From the NCBI GenBank assembly GCA_012516125.1, contig JAAYXB010000091.1, positions 1 to 56,639 on the forward strand: a stretch of DNA of 56,639 nucleotides, read 5' to 3'. Each line of letters starts with the position of its first letter. The first letter of the stretch is position 1. The notes under the pieces were generated by a model. That model saw nothing but the letters and a program-made list of their open reading frames with translations. It did not search any database and had not been told where the DNA came from. The position numbers were made by a program, and so were the translations under genes. Positions 33,776 through 42,691 of the stretch are shown here, piece after piece. Source of the DNA: Bacillota bacterium. GTDB lineage: Bacteria > Bacillota > SHA-98 > UBA4971.

Positions 33776-34894
33776 ATGGCTAACCCCTTCGCTCCCCTTC
33801 GACCAGCGCTCGAATTCATCGCTCGAGAAGGGCAGGTGTTGCCCGCCACAGGGCAGGCGATGGAGGACCTCATGCGTCCGGACCACGCGGAAGTCCTTGA
33901 CGGACTGCGGATGGGTGAGGACAAGCTGCTTGACGTGATCATGGAGTCGCCTAACCGGGAGCCGTATGTGGAGCTTAGACCCCTTTATCGGACTCACAAG
34001 CATCTGTTGCGATACTTCCTGGATGGGTCCGCACGGACCTTCTTTCTCGGAGACGTGATCGAGGGAACACGGAGGACCCCGGTTCACGTCGCCCAGGTGG
34101 GCGCGGCAGCCGTCTTCAGGAAGGATAGTGGCCAGGTTCATGTCGCACGCTCTACGCACCGTATCGTCCTGATGCTGGATAAGCAGGCGGTCTCATTCGG
34201 AGACAGAGTCGAAGAGCTTGTGAGGGAAGCTGGGCCGGGGTTCATGTTCCATGACACCATGGAAGAGGATGGCGAAACGGAGAGAACGTCGCCGGGCAAA
34301 GAGCCGCGGTCCAGGGCTGCGCACAAGGCGCATCATATCATGGCACAGATTGAGGAAGAACTTGGCCGGTCTCTGCCCCGTGAGAGCGGCCAGTGGCTGG
34401 TGCTCGACGGGAGTCTGGGCAAGGACCTCTACCCATGGCGTGCGGTGAAAGAGTTTCTTGGGGTTACCAAGTCCTTCAGCCGGGAACCGCTCTTCAAGCT
34501 GCCGGGTGCCCGAGGCGGGGCCCGAGTGAACCTTTACGGGCTTCTTGCTGGGCTTCCGTTTTCCGCGAGAACGTGCGCCTTTTCGGCAAGGTCAGGTCAG
34601 GTGGTGGTCTGGTACGTCCGTATACGCGAGCAGCGCCACCTGGACTACCCACTCATGGGAGTGGTCAAGGTGGAATACCCCAACCCGAGCCAGGAGCCCG
34701 TTTCTTCCGAGCTGATCGACGAGCTGTCCTCAGCCCTGGTGGCTGAGCGGCAGGCAACCCCGCACGGCAAAGACGTACGCTGGCACGCCCATCTCTACGC
34801 TATCTACCTGGCTGAGACCGCGGTGAAGAACGGGTTCGTTTCCGTGGAGGTATTGAAAGCCGGGATAAAGTGGCCTGGAGCGCAAGGCACCTAA
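33776..34894 (+). CDS. NurA-domain nuclease
   Basis: A 372-residue protein with the acidic motifs of NurA (PF09376): FLDGSARTFFLGD near the N-terminus (D83), a second LVLDGSL (D211), GVTKSFSREPLF, and late strands GVVKVEYPN and LYAIYLAETA. NurA is a 5'-3' nuclease that works inside a ring formed by the HerA ATPase. ATG 33776 has AAGGAGG seven bases upstream and lies two bases after the preceding stop. The HerA-type gene follows directly. Residues about 160-190 are an acidic and basic linker. Confidence 0.78.
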   Translation: MANPFAPLRPALEFIAREGQVLPATGQAMEDLMRPDHAEVLDGLRMGEDKLLDVIMESPNREPYVELRPLYRTHKHLLRYFLDGSARTFFLGDVIEGTRRTPVHVAQVGAAAVFRKDSGQVHVARSTHRIVLMLDKQAVSFGDRVEELVREAGPGFMFHDTMEEDGETERTSPGKEPRSRAAHKAHHIMAQIEEELGRSLPRESGQWLVLDGSLGKDLYPWRAVKEFLGVTKSFSREPLFKLPGARGGARVNLYGLLAGLPFSARTCAFSARSGQVVVWYVRIREQRHLDYPLMGVVKVEYPNPSQEPVSSELIDELSSALVAERQATPHGKDVRWHAHLYAIYLAETAVKNGFVSVEVLKAGIKWPGAQGT

Positions 34895-34913
34895 CGAACA
34901 GGGGGAAATGTCG

Positions 34914-36680
34914 ATGCTGGACAACGAGTCGCGTGAAACCGCCGGGAAAGGGCAGCAAGGCTCTCGAGAGCCCATCGGGAAAGCCTCTGCAACTGAGCGC
35001 GAGCCTAATTCCTCAGAGAAGTTCTGTTTCTGGCTCGCGCCCGGGCGTATAGTCAACCCGTTCGACATTGTTGAAGCGGAGCAGATGGAGAACACCTGGA
35101 CTTTCGGTCTGGTGACTAACATTCGTCAACTCACCGATGCTCCTTCTCACCTGTCGAACTACATATCAAATGACTTCGGCAGCACTGAGGCGCTTCCCCA
35201 GACACCTCGGCAGGGGGCCAACGTGGCCGACGTGAGCGTGCTTGCCAACTATGACCCATCGGAGCCGAAAAGGTTCCCAATGGGGATCTACATGCCTGTT
35301 CAGAGCGATTCCCCGGTCTATTTTGCAGATGAGGCAGGCATTCACGTGGCCCTGGGCATCGACAAGATGTTCGAGTATGAGAAGGAACACAAGGAGAGAA
35401 TTGCCATACCAGCTGGCCTTATCAGGATGTCATGCGGGACGAAAGCCCGCGTTTACCTGGACAAAAGATATGTCCTGGGCCCGGAGGGCGCTCACGTGAA
35501 CATATCAGGGATCTCAGGTCTTGCGACCAAAACGTCGTATGCGATGTTCCTCATACAGTCAATTCTCCAGACTGTTGGTGCAGAGAAGATAGCGGTGATC
35601 CTCCTGAACGTGAAGCAGAACGACCTTCTGGTTATCGACAAGGATCGCAAGGGCATGAAACCTGAAGAGCATGACATGTGGGACGATCTGGGTCTTGAAC
35701 CCAGGCCGTTCGAGAACGTGCGGTACCTCCTTCCGTGGGGGAAACAGACTGCTACGACGGGGATGCCGAACTGTTTTGGCGAGCCGCCGGACCACTTCGT
35801 GACGTATGCGTACTCTCTTGAGGATGTCATCGGAGACAGGACTCATCCAGGGCCGGGCCTCGGACTTCTCATCCGTGTTCCAGACCCGTGGGACACCCTC
35901 GGAGCTCTCATTGGGGAGATCCACCAGGGAATACTGAACAATGAACCGAAGTGGCGCGACATCCGCACGTGGAATGACCTACTCACAAAGAAACCTCTCA
36001 TGAACGAAGGGGTGCCGCAACAGGTAGGCGAGGTCAGGGCTTCGTCTGTGGGACGGTTCGTGCGGGTCCTCCGCCGGGTGGTCCGCAACAGACAATCAGG
36101 TGTTTTCGTAGAGCAGCGAGCGGCCCGCCGGGCAGTCAACCTGGGGGAAGAGATCCGGCAAGTCCAGGGCGGGCAGACTGTTGTGGTTGACGTGGCGAAG
36201 CTGGAAGAGGAGGAACGGGCACTTGTTTTCGGACACATCATTCAGGAAGTGTACAGCATGTACGCGGAAGCCTCCATAGATGACCGGTCAACCTTGCCCG
36301 AAAAGGTCATCATCTTTGTCGACGAGCTGAATAAGTATGCGCCACAGAGAAAGGGAGAGGGTGAATCATCCGTACTTGACTATGTCCTCGACATCGCAGC
36401 ACGGGGCAGGTCTCTGGGAGTGGTTCTCATCTCGGCCGAGCAGTTCATGAGCGAGGTTCATCCACAGGTAGTGGGCAACTGTGCGACGAAGGTCATAGGG
36501 AGAAGCGATTCCTCTGAACTGTCGGACGCTGCTTATCGGTTCGTGTCCCAGGACGTTAAATCGCACCTGACCCGGCTTGAAAAGGGCGAGCTGCTGCTTT
36601 CGCATCCGATATACAGACAGCCTGTGAAGATCGAGTTCCCCAGGCCTGCGTACGAGGCTATAGGGCACGGCCGATCCTAG
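34914..36680 (+). CDS. HerA/DUF87-type hexameric ATPase
   Basis: A 588-residue ATPase. After a charged N-terminal about 35 residues comes a HAS-barrel-like beta region, then a P-loop reading SGLATKTS (K206) in which the usual Gly before Lys is Thr. Walker B is VIIFVDELNKYAP (D470, E471). A sensor/arginine region follows (AARGRSLGVVLISAEQ, GRSDSSEL), typical of HerA-FtsK translocases. With NurA it should form a DNA-translocating and degrading complex. ATG 34914 has GGGGGA eight bases upstream; ATG 34908 is too close to that site. Confidence 0.82.
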   Translation: MLDNESRETAGKGQQGSREPIGKASATEREPNSSEKFCFWLAPGRIVNPFDIVEAEQMENTWTFGLVTNIRQLTDAPSHLSNYISNDFGSTEALPQTPRQGANVADVSVLANYDPSEPKRFPMGIYMPVQSDSPVYFADEAGIHVALGIDKMFEYEKEHKERIAIPAGLIRMSCGTKARVYLDKRYVLGPEGAHVNISGISGLATKTSYAMFLIQSILQTVGAEKIAVILLNVKQNDLLVIDKDRKGMKPEEHDMWDDLGLEPRPFENVRYLLPWGKQTATTGMPNCFGEPPDHFVTYAYSLEDVIGDRTHPGPGLGLLIRVPDPWDTLGALIGEIHQGILNNEPKWRDIRTWNDLLTKKPLMNEGVPQQVGEVRASSVGRFVRVLRRVVRNRQSGVFVEQRAARRAVNLGEEIRQVQGGQTVVVDVAKLEEEERALVFGHIIQEVYSMYAEASIDDRSTLPEKVIIFVDELNKYAPQRKGEGESSVLDYVLDIAARGRSLGVVLISAEQFMSEVHPQVVGNCATKVIGRSDSSELSDAAYRFVSQDVKSHLTRLEKGELLLSHPIYRQPVKIEFPRPAYEAIGHGRS

Positions 36681-36701
36681 AAAGCGAACGGTGGTGCTGC
36701 G

Positions 36702-37997
36702 ATGGCGGTTGCGTATGTCATGGAGGAGCGGCTGGAGTGGCGTACGTGGGTGACCCCAAGGCCGCTCGAGGCCAAGCCGGTGCATCGGTGGTATGTCTTC
36801 CCACACAGCTTCACGAGCGAACTTGTGAAGGGCCTGGCTCAGGAGTGGGAGCTTGGTCAGGGCGATAGCATCCTGGACCCGTTCGTCGGTGCCGGGACAA
36901 CAGTGCTTTCTGCGAAGGAAATGGGAATCAGCGCGACGGGTTACGACCTCTCGCCTCTTGCGGTGCTGGCAGCCAAAGTGAAGACCACAGACTACCAGGT
37001 CGAAGCGCTCCGCGAGGCGTGGCAGGTGCTTAAGGGCACTATCGTTGAGTACCTGCGCTATCAAAGGCGGGGCGACCTGTCGAAGCCGTATGCGGAGCTC
37101 GTCCAAAGGGCGTTACCAGGAGGCTTGCTTGAAGCCTTCGATGCCGTCTTGAACCACATCTGTTTGCTTCCCGCGAGCGAAGAGGAAAAGGACTTCTTCC
37201 GGCTGGCGGTGCTTGGCCTGGTCCCGCGTTACAGCCGAGCTCGGGCAACCGGCGGGTGGCTCAAATGGGTGGACGAGACTGAGGGTGTCTCAACCATTCC
37301 GGACGCGCTTGAGCAGCGGGTGGAACTCATGCTTGAAGATGTGGAAAGGGCCACGAAGATGCGGCCTGATTCCGACCATACAGCCTGCCGCGTGGAAAGG
37401 GCTGACGCACGATGCCTTCCTGATCCAGATGGGACGTTTTCCGCAGTTATCACCTCACCGCCCTATCCAAATCGCCATGATTACACCAGGGTCTTCGGTG
37501 TTGAGCTTATGCTCGCGTTCCTGGACTGGGAAGGGACGCGTCAACTGCGATACCAGAGCTTCCATTCGCATCCGGAGGCGCACCCGGTTCGGCCTCGCAT
37601 AAAGGGTTACAGCGTTCCAGAGGAACTTGCGCTCTTGCTGCGCAAGATCAGGCAAGGCCGGAGCGACCCTAGGGTGCTTGCGATGCTTGACGGTTATTTC
37701 CGTGACGTGTTCTTGTGTCTCCGCGAGTTGGCGCGGGTTTGCAGGCCAGGGGCGCGGATCGCTCTTGTAGTGGGAAACGCGCAGTACTATGGGGAGCCAG
37801 TCCCAGTGGACCAGCTCGTCGCTGGAATAGGTGAGCAGGCCGACCTTCTGTGCGAACGCATTCTCGTGGTGCGTTACCGAGGCAACAGTGCGCAGCAGAT
37901 GGGAAGATACGGGCGCAATCCCTCGCGGGAGAGCGTCGTGGTTTTTCGTTCGCCCGGTCCGGGAAGCTCAAAGAATAAAGAAGTCTTACAGAATTGA
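36702..37997 (+). CDS. DNA methyltransferase with SPPY motif
   Basis: A 431-residue SAM-dependent DNA methyltransferase. Motif I is DPFVGAGTT (D59-T67). Catalytic motif IV is TSPPYPNR (S252-Y255), found in N4-cytosine and some N6-adenine enzymes. About 185 residues lie between the motifs, so the order is motif I, putative recognition region, motif IV. It starts 21 bases after the HerA stop. In context it is probably the protective modification enzyme of the module, or a second specificity alongside the fusion protein. Codon use is less GC-biased than in the genes after 38 kb. Confidence 0.85.
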   Translation: MAVAYVMEERLEWRTWVTPRPLEAKPVHRWYVFPHSFTSELVKGLAQEWELGQGDSILDPFVGAGTTVLSAKEMGISATGYDLSPLAVLAAKVKTTDYQVEALREAWQVLKGTIVEYLRYQRRGDLSKPYAELVQRALPGGLLEAFDAVLNHICLLPASEEEKDFFRLAVLGLVPRYSRARATGGWLKWVDETEGVSTIPDALEQRVELMLEDVERATKMRPDSDHTACRVERADARCLPDPDGTFSAVITSPPYPNRHDYTRVFGVELMLAFLDWEGTRQLRYQSFHSHPEAHPVRPRIKGYSVPEELALLLRKIRQGRSDPRVLAMLDGYFRDVFLCLRELARVCRPGARIALVVGNAQYYGEPVPVDQLVAGIGEQADLLCERILVVRYRGNSAQQMGRYGRNPSRESVVVFRSPGPGSSKNKEVLQN

Positions 37998-38008
37998 CGT
38001 GAAAGGCG

Positions 38009-38416
38009 GTGGCGCGGGTGGCTGGCTACGAGTCCGCGGAGGAACTTCAGAGGGTGGTGCAACACCTGGTAGAACTCATGAAAGCTGACGAGAGGGTTCT
38101 GAAGGCGAGCACAGGTTCGACTTTCACAGTGGGATTCGCCATCACGGACCTCGACGAGACCTTCCTCCTCACCTTCAAGGACGGCCAGATAGGCGGAGAG
38201 GTGGGCGCGGACATCACGCCCGCCCAGATCAAGCTCACGATGGATAGCGAGACCTTCGATGGCGTGTTCGGCGGCGAGGTGGACCCCATGGGCGCGGCGA
38301 TGTCGGGTCAGATCACGTTCTCTGGAGACCTGGGCCTTGCCATGAACCTCCTTGGGGTGGTGGACGACCTGCGCAGGATCTACAAGGCTGCCAGGGCGCA
38401 GGCGGGGACCGCCTGA
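38009..38416 (+). CDS. SCP2 sterol-carrier-domain protein
   Basis: A 135-residue SCP2-like domain (PF02036): five-stranded sheet and helices with GFAITDLDETFLLTFKDGQI, a central ADITPAQIKLTMD and GDLGLAMNLLGVV. The domain binds lipids or acyl chains. GTG 38009 is used; GTG 38018 has a better distance from GAAAGG. It begins 11 bases after the methyltransferase but returns to the high-GC codon use of the efflux genes downstream, so it belongs functionally with them. A lipid-handling role beside a MacB-like exporter is plausible but not proven. Confidence 0.8.
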   Translation: MARVAGYESAEELQRVVQHLVELMKADERVLKASTGSTFTVGFAITDLDETFLLTFKDGQIGGEVGADITPAQIKLTMDSETFDGVFGGEVDPMGAAMSGQITFSGDLGLAMNLLGVVDDLRRIYKAARAQAGTA

Positions 38417-38498
38417 ACGCATTCTCACTCGAGCGCTTAGTCGGAACGACCCGGGACCATGCATTCCGGCCTCGTGCGTCCACCAGGGGAGTGATGCC

Positions 38499-39902
38499 AT
38501 GAGAATCCGGGACCTGCTGTCAGTGGCGGTTCGCAATTCGCGTCTGCGGCTTGTCGAGTCGTTCCTCATCGTGCTCGGCATAGCCCTGGGCGTCGCCGTC
38601 GTAGCGGCATTCGGCGGGCTCGTCGGAAGCGTGGGCGCGCAGGCCCGCGTGTTTGCCGAAAGCCCGGTGGCGTGGGAGATAACGGTGATTCCGCGGGAGG
38701 AGGACTACTCGGCGCTCTGGGATGGAAACAGCGGCCAGGTGCCTGCTGTGGCGGTAGGCCCCGCCGGCGCACGGCCTGTCCGCCTCACCATGCGCGACCT
38801 CGAGCGGTTCAGGAACGGTGTGACGTCCGCGAAATGCGTCTACACGTGCGAAAACATCGGCCTGCCGCTGCGGCCTGCGAACCCCTCTTCAGGCGACGGG
38901 CCGGGTGCGCAGGGGGAGACAACCGGGGCTCCGAAGAGTGACGGGGAAGACTCCAAGGCCGTCCGCATCAACCAGCTGGAGGAACAGGGATTCGTAGAAC
39001 TCGTGGCCACGGTCCCCGATTACTTCCGGGCATACGGCCTGAAGCCGCGCGAAGGATCGTTCTTCGTTGACTCCGACGTCGCGTCCGGGACCAGAGTCAT
39101 GGTCGTCGGGGATGAGCTGGCGAGGCGCCTCGCCGGCGACACATCCCCGTTGGGGCAAGAGTTGATAATGGGATCACCGGGCGGCGGCAGCGTGCAGGAT
39201 GCACCGCGGTACACGGTGATAGGCGTGCTCGAGTCCCTTTCGCCTCCCTCCGACGGGGGGCGAGGCGGACGTTCGGCCCCCCCGGGACCGCTCACCCACC
39301 TCGATAGGCTTGGGTTCATACCGGTAACCTCCGCGCCGGGCTACAGCGGCGAAGATGAGCAGCTAAGCGAGATCCGAGTCATGCCGGCATCGGCGGACGC
39401 CGTGGCGACCACCATTGATGAGCTGAGGCGGTTTATCGAACGGGAGTACCAGGGTAGACTCACGATCCGGTCCGAGATCGACAACATGAGACGAGCCCTG
39501 CGCGAGATGCGCGGTATCGCAGTTGGTATCCTGGTTATCGCGTCAGCCGGGATCGTGATCGCCTCCATCAACATCCTCAACCTCATGATGGCCCGTGTCC
39601 TTCGGCGCACGAAGGCCATTGGGATATCCATTGCGCTCGGCGCAAGCCGCGGAGACGTGTTCGCGCAACTCCTTACCGAGTCGCTGGTCCTCGGGATCGT
39701 AGGAGGCGTCATAGGGATCGGCCTTGCGTACGTTGCAACGGGCCTCATTTCCAGGGTAACTCAGGGGCTGGCGGTCACTGTCGGCGCATGGGGCATCCTT
39801 GCGGGGACCGGAGCGTCGCTCGTCGCGAGCGTGGTGTTCGGGCTGTATCCGGCTCACCTGGCCGCCAGGACCGTTGCGGCGGACGCGCTGAGGGGGGATT
39901 AG
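38499..39902 (+). CDS. MacB/FtsX-type ABC transporter permease 1
   Basis: A 467-residue permease with the MacB layout: one transmembrane helix (about 18-42), a large extracytoplasmic MacB-like domain (to about 335), then three transmembrane helices with GIAVGILVIASAGIVIASINI and a loop RRTKAIGISIALGASRGDV, the usual ATPase contact. ATG 38499 follows GGGGAG by eight bases; the longer frame upstream is not coding-like. It works with the second permease, adaptor and ATPase that follow. Confidence 0.9.
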   Translation: MRIRDLLSVAVRNSRLRLVESFLIVLGIALGVAVVAAFGGLVGSVGAQARVFAESPVAWEITVIPREEDYSALWDGNSGQVPAVAVGPAGARPVRLTMRDLERFRNGVTSAKCVYTCENIGLPLRPANPSSGDGPGAQGETTGAPKSDGEDSKAVRINQLEEQGFVELVATVPDYFRAYGLKPREGSFFVDSDVASGTRVMVVGDELARRLAGDTSPLGQELIMGSPGGGSVQDAPRYTVIGVLESLSPPSDGGRGGRSAPPGPLTHLDRLGFIPVTSAPGYSGEDEQLSEIRVMPASADAVATTIDELRRFIEREYQGRLTIRSEIDNMRRALREMRGIAVGILVIASAGIVIASINILNLMMARVLRRTKAIGISIALGASRGDVFAQLLTESLVLGIVGGVIGIGLAYVATGLISRVTQGLAVTVGAWGILAGTGASLVASVVFGLYPAHLAARTVAADALRGD

Positions 39903-39906
39903 GGCG

Positions 39907-41328
39907 ATGCTCCCGATAATCCTCACATCCGCATATCACAACGTCAGGCGCCGCCCGTTCCGGGCAGCCCTCACGATCCTGCAGATCGGCATCGGGATCG
40001 CGTGCGTGGTGTCGGTCTTGAGCTACAGGATGAACATCTCGGCGCGGATAGACCGCATAATGCGCGAGGACGAGGATGTGGTCGTCGTTTCCGGGGGCAC
40101 CGAGACGCGAAACGAGTACGGAGGCTGGACCCGCGAGACCTATGCGGTGTTCTCCGACCAGGACGTCGAGGAGGTCGCCTCCTCGCCCGACGTTGAAGCC
40201 GTGTCGCCATTCACGCCGCAGTGGATGATGATGGTCGAGGCTGCGGGGACTCGCTACCTCGTGAACGGCGGGGCATCGGTCGGGCCCGACTATGCCCGGG
40301 CCTACGGGCTCGAGATGGTCGAGGGCGCGTTCATCACCCGATCAGATGTAGAGAGCCGGTCGAATGTGGTCGTCGTATCGGAGAGTCTTGCGAAGATTCT
40401 ATTCGGCAAGCCACCATACGCGGGAAAGACCATCGAGGTTGTGCCGAGGCAACCCGCGGTGTCACGTGAGACGGGGGGCGAGAGCCCTGCGCCTCCGATG
40501 GCCTACCGGGTGATCGGCGTGTTCCGAGAGAACCCGAACTGGGCCGAGACTATCTTGTTTTCGCCGTTCCGAAAGGTTGTGCCGCTACTGTGGCCAGCGA
40601 CGGTGAACCCGTCCATGACAATGGGCTTTTCCTTCTCCAGTGCCAGGTCGCCCGGGGGAAACACGTACCCTTACAGGACCCTGGTGATCAAGGCGAAGGC
40701 CGGCCGGGGCGCAGCAGTCAGAGAGTATGTGAGGGCCATGGTATCCGGCCGCAGCAGGCCGGGGAAGCCGTGGGCGGGGGCGGCCCAGCTCGGCGATGGC
40801 GATGGCGATGTCGCCCCGGCGGGAGGGAAGTACGGCGACGATGCCTCCGCGGCGTCGGTCATCTTCGAGACGTCTGCGGATCGGGCGCGGATGTACGCTC
40901 GGTCCATGTTCGACCTTACATTGCTTCTCGGCGGCGCGGTCTTCATCGCCCTCGTAGTGAGCGCCATCGGCATACTCAGCATCATGATGGTCGGCGTGGT
41001 CGAGCGGTCCAGGGAGGTGGGCCTCCGGCGGGCGCTCGGGGCGTCGCGCGCGTCCATCGTCCTGCAGTTCACGTTCGACTCCGTAGCCCTGTCTCTCGTC
41101 GGAGGCGTCCTGGGCATCCTCGCATCCCTGTGGCTTTATCCGTTCCTGGACACCACAGTATTCACGAGGATCGGCCTCTTCGCAGGCGCCCGGGTGAGCG
41201 GGGGCCTGTCTCCCGTGGCGGCGCTCGCAGGCCTTGGCTTCGCTGCCGTGTTCGGAGCTGTGTTCGGGTTCGTGCCGGCGCTCCAGGCCGCAAGGGTCGA
41301 GCCGGCGGAGATCCTGAGAGAGCTGTGA
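39907..41328 (+). CDS. MacB/FtsX-type ABC transporter permease 2
   Basis: A 473-residue paralogue of the preceding permease with the same layout: helix about 17-40, extracytoplasmic domain, and three C-terminal helices with the contact loop ERSREVGLRRALGASRASI. It starts four bases after permease 1 ends, suggesting translational coupling and a heterodimer. Residues about 285-305 include a Gly/Asp-rich low-complexity stretch. Confidence 0.9.
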   Translation: MLPIILTSAYHNVRRRPFRAALTILQIGIGIACVVSVLSYRMNISARIDRIMREDEDVVVVSGGTETRNEYGGWTRETYAVFSDQDVEEVASSPDVEAVSPFTPQWMMMVEAAGTRYLVNGGASVGPDYARAYGLEMVEGAFITRSDVESRSNVVVVSESLAKILFGKPPYAGKTIEVVPRQPAVSRETGGESPAPPMAYRVIGVFRENPNWAETILFSPFRKVVPLLWPATVNPSMTMGFSFSSARSPGGNTYPYRTLVIKAKAGRGAAVREYVRAMVSGRSRPGKPWAGAAQLGDGDGDVAPAGGKYGDDASAASVIFETSADRARMYARSMFDLTLLLGGAVFIALVVSAIGILSIMMVGVVERSREVGLRRALGASRASIVLQFTFDSVALSLVGGVLGILASLWLYPFLDTTVFTRIGLFAGARVSGGLSPVAALAGLGFAAVFGAVFGFVPALQAARVEPAEILREL

Positions 41329-41359
41329 GGAGCGAGCTATCAAGGTGGGAGGGCGAGCC

Positions 41360-42691
41360 ATGGGACATGAACAGCAGCGGACCGACGCCGGTGCGAAGCG
41401 GTTCGAGCCCATAGTGAGGCGGCCGCCCGCGGCGCGTGGGGGACGGCTTCGGAGAGACGCGGGGCTTGTGGTGTTTGTCGTGGTCGTGCTCGGCGTGGTG
41501 GTGGCCGTGCCCGCATACTTCCTCATTCCCCGTGAGAGGCCTTACGTGCTCGCAAACTACACGTATGCTGAGGTCAGGCTCGGGGAATTCGAAGACGTGG
41601 TGGGCGCACCCGGCACGGTCGTGCCAGCTCACACCGTGGACGTCAGGGCAGGTTCCGGCGGCGTGGTTCAGGAGATCATGGTGGCGCCCGGGGAGCAGGT
41701 AAGCCTGGGCGCTCCCATCTGTCAGCTTCACTCCCCGGAGCTTGTGACGAGGCGCGAGGACGCTCGTCGCCAGGTGCTTTCGGCCGAGGACAGCCTTGCG
41801 AAGGCGCGCCTGGACGCGTCCCAGTCGGAGGAGCGTCTCGAGCGCGACCTCGCCGAGGCGACAAGGGCCCTTGCAGCGGCGCAGGCGAAGCTCGCGGATG
41901 CGCGGAAGCTCTACGAGGCGGGCGCGATCCCGAGGAAACAGGTGGACGATGCCCAGGCCGAGGCGGACCGCGCGCGGTCCCAGGTCGAGGCCAGGGAACA
42001 GGAGCTCTCCGCGGCGAAGTCGGTGGCCGCGCTCCAGATCGAGACTTGCACGCGGCAGCTCGAGGCGGCGCGGTCGAGCCTGAAAGCTATAGAGGACGCC
42101 ATCGCCAGCCTCGTGCTGCGATCGCCCATCCAGGGGACGGTCCTCGACGTGCCCGTTGTGCTGGGTGCGACGGTGAGCCAGGGGACCGTAGTGGCTCAGG
42201 TGGCAGACCTGGGGCGTCTCGTGGTAAAGGCGAAGGTCAGCTCGTCCGACGTGCAGCACGTCACCGTCGGCCAGCGAGCCACGGTCAGCCTCGGCGGGGC
42301 AAGCGTCGGCGGGCGAGTGCAGTCCGTGGCGCCCAGGGCCGAGGAGAGCGGGCAGGGCACCACCGTGGAGGTCGTCATCGAACTCGACTCCCCGCCGAGG
42401 GACGTGCCGCCGAATAGCGCGGTGTACGCCGAGATCCAGGTGAAAGAGCGCTCTGGAGTGCCGTATCTTCCGCGCGGCGCGTTTCTGGCAAGTGGGCAGG
42501 AGATGTTCGTTTACGTGATTGAAGGAAACCGGGCATATCAACGGGACGTGCGGTTCGGCAGGGCGTACGGCAATGCCATCGAGGTCCTTGACGGGCTTTC
42601 CGTTGGCGAGAAGGTGATCACGTCCTCGTACGAGGAATTCAAGGACAGGCGCGACATCAGGGTACTGCCTGAGGGAGGGAGAGCGCAGTGA
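41360..42691 (+). CDS. HlyD/MacA-type periplasmic adaptor
   Basis: A 443-residue membrane-fusion protein. A single transmembrane anchor (about 36-57) precedes the lipoyl halves (GTVVPAHTVDVRAGSGGVVQ and SPIQGTVLDVPVV), which flank a long coiled-coil hairpin (about 130-245). A beta-barrel and membrane-proximal domain follow (VGQRATVSL, VYAEIQVKE). ATG 41360 follows GGTGGGAGGG. The TGA overlaps the GTG start of the ATPase gene. It bridges the exporter to extracytoplasmic partners. Confidence 0.9.
   Translation: MGHEQQRTDAGAKRFEPIVRRPPAARGGRLRRDAGLVVFVVVVLGVVVAVPAYFLIPRERPYVLANYTYAEVRLGEFEDVVGAPGTVVPAHTVDVRAGSGGVVQEIMVAPGEQVSLGAPICQLHSPELVTRREDARRQVLSAEDSLAKARLDASQSEERLERDLAEATRALAAAQAKLADARKLYEAGAIPRKQVDDAQAEADRARSQVEAREQELSAAKSVAALQIETCTRQLEAARSSLKAIEDAIASLVLRSPIQGTVLDVPVVLGATVSQGTVVAQVADLGRLVVKAKVSSSDVQHVTVGQRATVSLGGASVGGRVQSVAPRAEESGQGTTVEVVIELDSPPRDVPPNSAVYAEIQVKERSGVPYLPRGAFLASGQEMFVYVIEGNRAYQRDVRFGRAYGNAIEVLDGLSVGEKVITSSYEEFKDRRDIRVLPEGGRAQ

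Noticed and set aside
30504-37997. Assignment of the island to BREX or DISARM
   Set aside because: No PglZ, BrxC, DrmA/DrmB helicase, DUF1998 or PLD protein is encoded; only methyltransferases are shared with those systems.
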